Assembly (NCBI GenBank): GCA_008933995.1
Contig: WARS01000011.1
Span: 14,599,516-14,663,515, forward strand
Reading direction: 5' to 3'
DNA from: Datnioides undecimradiatus
Taxonomy: Eukaryota; Chordata; Actinopteri; Lobotiformes; Datnioididae
DNA length: 64,000 nucleotides
Made by a program: the position numbers and the translations under genes. Numbering within the stretch: the stretch's first letter is position 1; every line of letters starts with the position of its first letter. Shown here piece after piece: positions 52,736-64,000 of the stretch. Below the pieces are notes generated by a model that saw only the letters and a program-made list of their open reading frames with translations, had not been told where the DNA came from and made no database searches.

Positions 52736-55014
52736 GTTGCTGATTTTTTTTTTTCCGATTAAATATTATTTTGTAAAGGTTCAAGTGGAACTGACGTCTG
52801 GCTCCAAGCTACAGTCAGACAAGAACTTACCTCACAGCTGATATTACCTGGCTACCTGCAGCCTGTAAATACAAACCGCGTCCTCCGCCTCCTAAAAGGT
52901 AGCTGCTCTCTAACGGTACAACGTGACATTCGTGACTTGGTGAAGAATATGTTCCAATCACCCTCGACATGGAAATCAGCACCACACTTTGGCAGCCGCA
53001 GCTTGCAGGAAATAAGACAAACAAAAGACAGCGGTGACGCAACATTAAACTGGCTGTGATCCACCATTGCATTCTTTTTCATCACAAGAAAAAGAACACT
53101 GATGGCCCTCATACACCCTTGTTGTTGCTCCTTATATGTGGTTTCTATCCTGCTGTCAGCTGCTGTCGGCTACTCAATAATTCAGGACTTGGGTTTTGCA
53201 ATACTTTCCATGCAGCTCCTGCAGGGAGGATGTTTAACTTTCTTTGCACAAACGTGCAGCTGAAGCCCTCAGTGGTTTTAGGGTCATTTCAAAGGCAAAT
53301 TCTGGTCCTTCAGTCGAACGTGGCCCATGCCACAAATATGGTGGGGGGGTGTGTGTGCAGATTTTATGGTTTTGAGAAGCAAATGTATTTTCCCAAACCA
53401 TTTTAAAATCCTACCTGGTATATAAATTGTGCAAACCGCCAGCAGTGGGGTCTCCCATTTCAGACTTAAACTTAGACATTATTATCTGTATTTTCAAAGA
53501 TTATTTCTGGGGGCAGTTATGCCTGTATTGAATGATAGAGGCAGCAAATGACAGGAAATGGGGAGAGATAGGTGTATGACATAGAACAAAGGTCGCTGGC
53601 TGCAGTCAAAGCAGTAGCAACAGTGTGGCCGTGCGGCATTTGCTGTAACCATACAGCTACCGAGGATACCACTGATAAGAGCTTTAAATTGACAATCGAC
53701 TGCAAGTGTGTTTCTCACGTTAACTGTGTCAAATCAAATGCAAATGGTCCACTGACAGATTTTGTAATGAATTAGCATACTAATTCGGGGACTGGGGCCA
53801 TTTATGTGTAATTTCCTCTGGTTCCATTCTCTCAATTTGCCAAAGAACAGAAACGAGCGTGGCTAAGCAGAACGTGCCACCACCCCATTAATCTCACTTA
53901 GCATCAGCGGCTGGATGGCTATGATGCAGCTCTGAATAGCAACTGTTCAGGTGGAGGAGGAAGAGTTCACAAACTCCCGCAGTGCATCGTTTACGAGCAA
54001 ACTGCTCTTCAGCAGTTCTGTAGTCAGAACTCTGCACGCCGACTGTGCTGAAGGAGCAAGTTTTTGCGTAATTCATTAGAATGTTTAATAAAATCAACAC
54101 TTTCCCTAAGAACAGTGCACGTGTAGTGTTTCTCTTCAACTCTATGCATAGTTATATAATCAGGCATACTGGCTATTTGATCAACTGGATAAACTGATAA
54201 ATTAGAAAGATATCAGTTATGTCAGATATCTTATGAAAAACAGTCATCGGAGAAATATTATCTGTTCTTAGTTCTATCTTTAATGATTTGCTGACATAAT
54301 GCTCCATGAATTATGTATTCTTACAGGGAAGCATAGTCGAAGAGCAAAATTAGTGTATAGTTACAAACTGCAGCAGACCGTAATACTTTATTTTATGGGC
54401 GTGTAATTTCATAACAAAGAATTGAAAGTTTCCCTGGAAATATCTATGTATATCTGTACTGAACATAAGTTTAATTTAAACCTAAGTAATCATTTATTCA
54501 GTATTGGGAAATTTATTCTCTACATGTCGATTTGTATGCTTGCTTCTAGGCATATGAAATATTTTCGCACGTTCAAATGACCTGTGTTTAGAAAGTTGTA
54601 GAGTAGCACTTTCCTCAAAAGTAAAGAAACAACATGGACACATAAATCAAAGCTCTACTGAAGATTATTTTATTGTCAAATAAACACTTTTCTCACTTAT
54701 TCGAGTAATTGTTAGCTCGAAGGCTGTAAGACATTGTATCAACATTTTACCTGTCAAAAAAGAGAAAATGGTATCTCTACAGGGATTTATGCAAGAAAGG
54801 AACAAAGTTTGAGCCTCAGTTTCCCCCCGAGTGCCAATTTCAATTAATATTAATGTCCAAGCCATCCAATCCTGTAAACCCAAGGGCCAATTTCAGATGT
54901 CATGATGGGCGCTCACTGCCCGACAAGCTGTCCACACAGTAGTAGGTGGAACATCCGGAAATCCAAATCAAATATCTTAATCTTTTCTCTCTCTGCCTGT
55001 CTTGTTCCCATCAG

Positions 55015-55165
55015 GAGTCCTGACTCCCAGCAGCCGCAGCCATGTGAGAGGAGCTGTCAACAAGCACAGGATGCCCACGTCCAGCTAAAGCTGAGCAGGC
55101 CCCCCCCTCCCTCCTTCCCTCCCTCCCTCCTGCTCCCTCCCTTCTTCCCACATGAGGACGAGAAG
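55015..55165 (+). promoter_or_regulatory. shisal1: shisal1 5' untranslated leader with three upstream ORFs
   Basis: A pyrimidine-rich tract ending TTGTTCCCATCAG at 55014 is a good splice acceptor, so the first coding exon probably begins at 55015 and a noncoding exon lies upstream. The leader contains a start-stop element ATGTGA at 55042-55047, a five-codon ORF at 55071-55088, and a five-codon ORF starting at 55152 whose TGA (55167-55169) overlaps the main ATG as ATGA. A C/T-rich run fills 55101-55150. The exact leader start is inferred; the ATG and stop positions are direct observations. Confidence 0.6.
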
Positions 55166-62290
<7,125 letters not shown>

Positions 62291-64000
62291 GTCTCTCTCT
62301 GCCACGTGATGACTGCCAACCAGCAGTTTGGCATGCATGTGTACTCAAAAGCTCAAAAATCAGCAAATAGTGAGCTAAGATTTACATCACAACCCCCCCC
62401 CACTCCCGAGTAACCACAGCTGGTGTCTTCATGGGAGAGTTGGCAGCGTGCAAATAACAATTTATCTGTAAGAGAGAGGTAGCTGGAAAATGACTGTTGG
62501 GATTTTAGTGTAGATCAGTTTGTTAGATAATGTGGCCATGTTTTAAGGGATTATGCTCAAGTCCGTTTTACTTAAAAAGCCAGAGGAGAGGAGGAGGGAT
62601 CCCTCCTCCAGGACAGACAGACATGCAATAGATGCTACATGTACATAGTAGACAGGAAGTTGAATTACTTTATAGACAAAATCAGAACATTTCACCCAAA
62701 TCCTCCTCAATGGACTTGATTTAACAAAAAAAAAAAATGTGTTGAATTTAATTTAGACACGGCAAAATTTAGAAAAACTAAATACCTCCTTACTGACAAC
62801 CATACAGTAAGGATTTGTTACATAACTCTGTGCTGACTATCACAAAATATAATTTGTTCTACTCTGATAAGCATATTCCGGTGCACAGACTCTTGCCTTT
62901 GTTGTTTGTTTGGAAAAGCGACGAGTGTAACGGATGCTTAGAAAGAAATTCAAGGATCCCTTTCAGAGATTCTTCTCTGTGTCTCATTTTCTCGTGTGTC
63001 TGTTTTTTTCTTTGTGCTCGGTGTTTTGTTACGTAGGGAGAGCAACATGGCAGGGAAACTGCGTGTCTAGCAGGACAAATTAGAGCGTGTCTGGCGTACT
63101 TTTTCCAAGCCAACAGGGAGGACGCTCAAACATCAGGCTCCTAGTTTACTTGAATTCCTTATTAAGAGTGCAGCGCGCTCACAAAGATACACACACACAC
63201 AATTACTGCCCACCAATGATATAGCAAACTCTGCTCTTTTTAAAGTCACAGCAGCTCAGTGGTAAAGGATTAACTAATTCAGTATGGTCTTCCTCTGACT
63301 AAGGAATACAGACTTTATCAATATTTTAACAATTCTGCCTTTCCGCCCACTAATGGATGATTTTTTTTTTGCAAAGCATCTGATCTGTATTTGTCTTTCA
63401 TCTCAAAATAGCTGCACTCTGTCTCAACATCAACCTCCTATAAAAGGAGACATTTTCTTGGTTTTAAGTCTGACCAGCTCATTAGGGAGCTGTCAGTATT
63501 AATGAATAGAAGAGAACAGTATAATATGAAGGCTTCACTGCTCGCCAGGGGCTCCTAACTCACATTTAACCTGAATGATTTGACTCTGAGCCACATTAGG
63601 AGACTTTTAGCGCGTTTCTGTGGCAAAACACCATCTGCTGTCCTTTCAGTTTATCTCCTTAATACGTTTAAGAGCCAACAAAGGAGTCTCAAGGTGTGCT
63701 GGGCTGACTGTGACTATTGTTAAACTATACAAGATGATATACGACGCCAGGAGTGAACTATAACACACAGCAGCCGCAGGGAACTTTTCTTCTTTTGGCA
63801 GACACGGCTCAGACTTTCATAATATAGCCGCACAATCACGGAGCACAGTGTGAACAAACTTAGATTTTTGCGCAGTCAATTTTTCATTTAGCTCTCCATC
63901 TCAGACACAGTACACCCTATCTGTCTGACTGGGGCTCAGAGTCTCTTCCTAGAGGTAGACATCTCTCTCGGGTCATGATAATTTAATGCGGGCAGAGGTT
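62291..64000. other. Sequence 3' of the last visible shisal1 coding exon
   Basis: This is either 3' UTR plus flank or another intron. I find no AATAAA or ATTAAA on the + strand here, which leans toward an intron or a very long 3' UTR. It contains a C run (62392-62401), a perfect 20-bp palindrome (62590-62609), an A run near 62726 and a short CA tract near 63190. No further coding exon is recognisable. Confidence 0.5.
62590..62609. repeat. Perfect 20-bp palindrome around a BamHI-like centre
   Basis: The sequence GGAGGAGGGATCCCTCCTCC is exactly self-complementary, with purines in one half and pyrimidines in the other apart from the central TC/GA step. Confidence 0.95.

Larger units (their letters stand above)
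37078..55014. other. Non-coding sequence between candidate first exon and shisal1 coding start
   Basis: About 18 kb, either the first intron of shisal1 or intergenic. Besides the listed repeats I see no coding exon. An octamer ATGCAAAT occurs at 42236-42243, but a single site has little weight. Confidence 0.6.

Overview
This window looks like nuclear DNA from a ray-finned (teleost) fish, probably a percomorph. The evidence is one vertebrate gene split by GT-AG introns, long stretches of unique non-coding sequence, many CA/GT, GA and ATCT microsatellites, and decayed interspersed repeats of kinds common in teleost genomes. I see no bacterial operons, phage, CRISPR arrays, rRNA or tRNA genes.

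Only one protein-coding gene is securely supported: shisal1 (Shisa-like 1, the KIAA1644 orthologue), on the + strand at the right end. Three coding exons (55166-55232, 59045-59258, 61984-62290) join in frame to give a 195-residue type I membrane protein. It has a signal peptide, a short cysteine-rich ectodomain with two CC pairs, four N-glycosylation sequons, one transmembrane helix and a cytosolic tail. The first coding exon probably starts at a splice acceptor (55015), so the promoter and at least one untranslated exon lie further upstream. A CT-rich, exon-like segment near 36.8-37.1 kb is the best candidate seen. The leader before the start codon carries three short upstream ORFs, the last overlapping the start as ATGA. 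The end of the last visible coding exon is ambiguous: a strong GTGAGT donor overlaps the apparent stop, and no AATAAA or ATTAAA follows on the + strand before the window ends.

Regions: 1-20.7 kb is unique non-coding sequence with a 42-bp near-perfect palindrome at 15.1 kb and one decayed repeat at 18.4 kb. At 20.7-37 kb there are two isolated exon-like segments (20745-20865 and 33829-34048) of unknown meaning, several interspersed repeats, and the candidate promoter. At 37-55 kb the sequence is intergenic or a long 5' intron, with more repeats, including a LINE-type fragment nested in an older repeat (35.7-35.9 kb) with a 12-bp target-site duplication. From 55 to 62.3 kb lies shisal1, followed by non-coding sequence to 64 kb.

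Other open frames in the window are short, lack splice support and match no family I recognise, so they are not annotated as genes. No undescribed multi-gene system is visible. The most interesting items are the shisal1 upstream-ORF arrangement, its ambiguous 3' end, the palindrome and the nested insertion.
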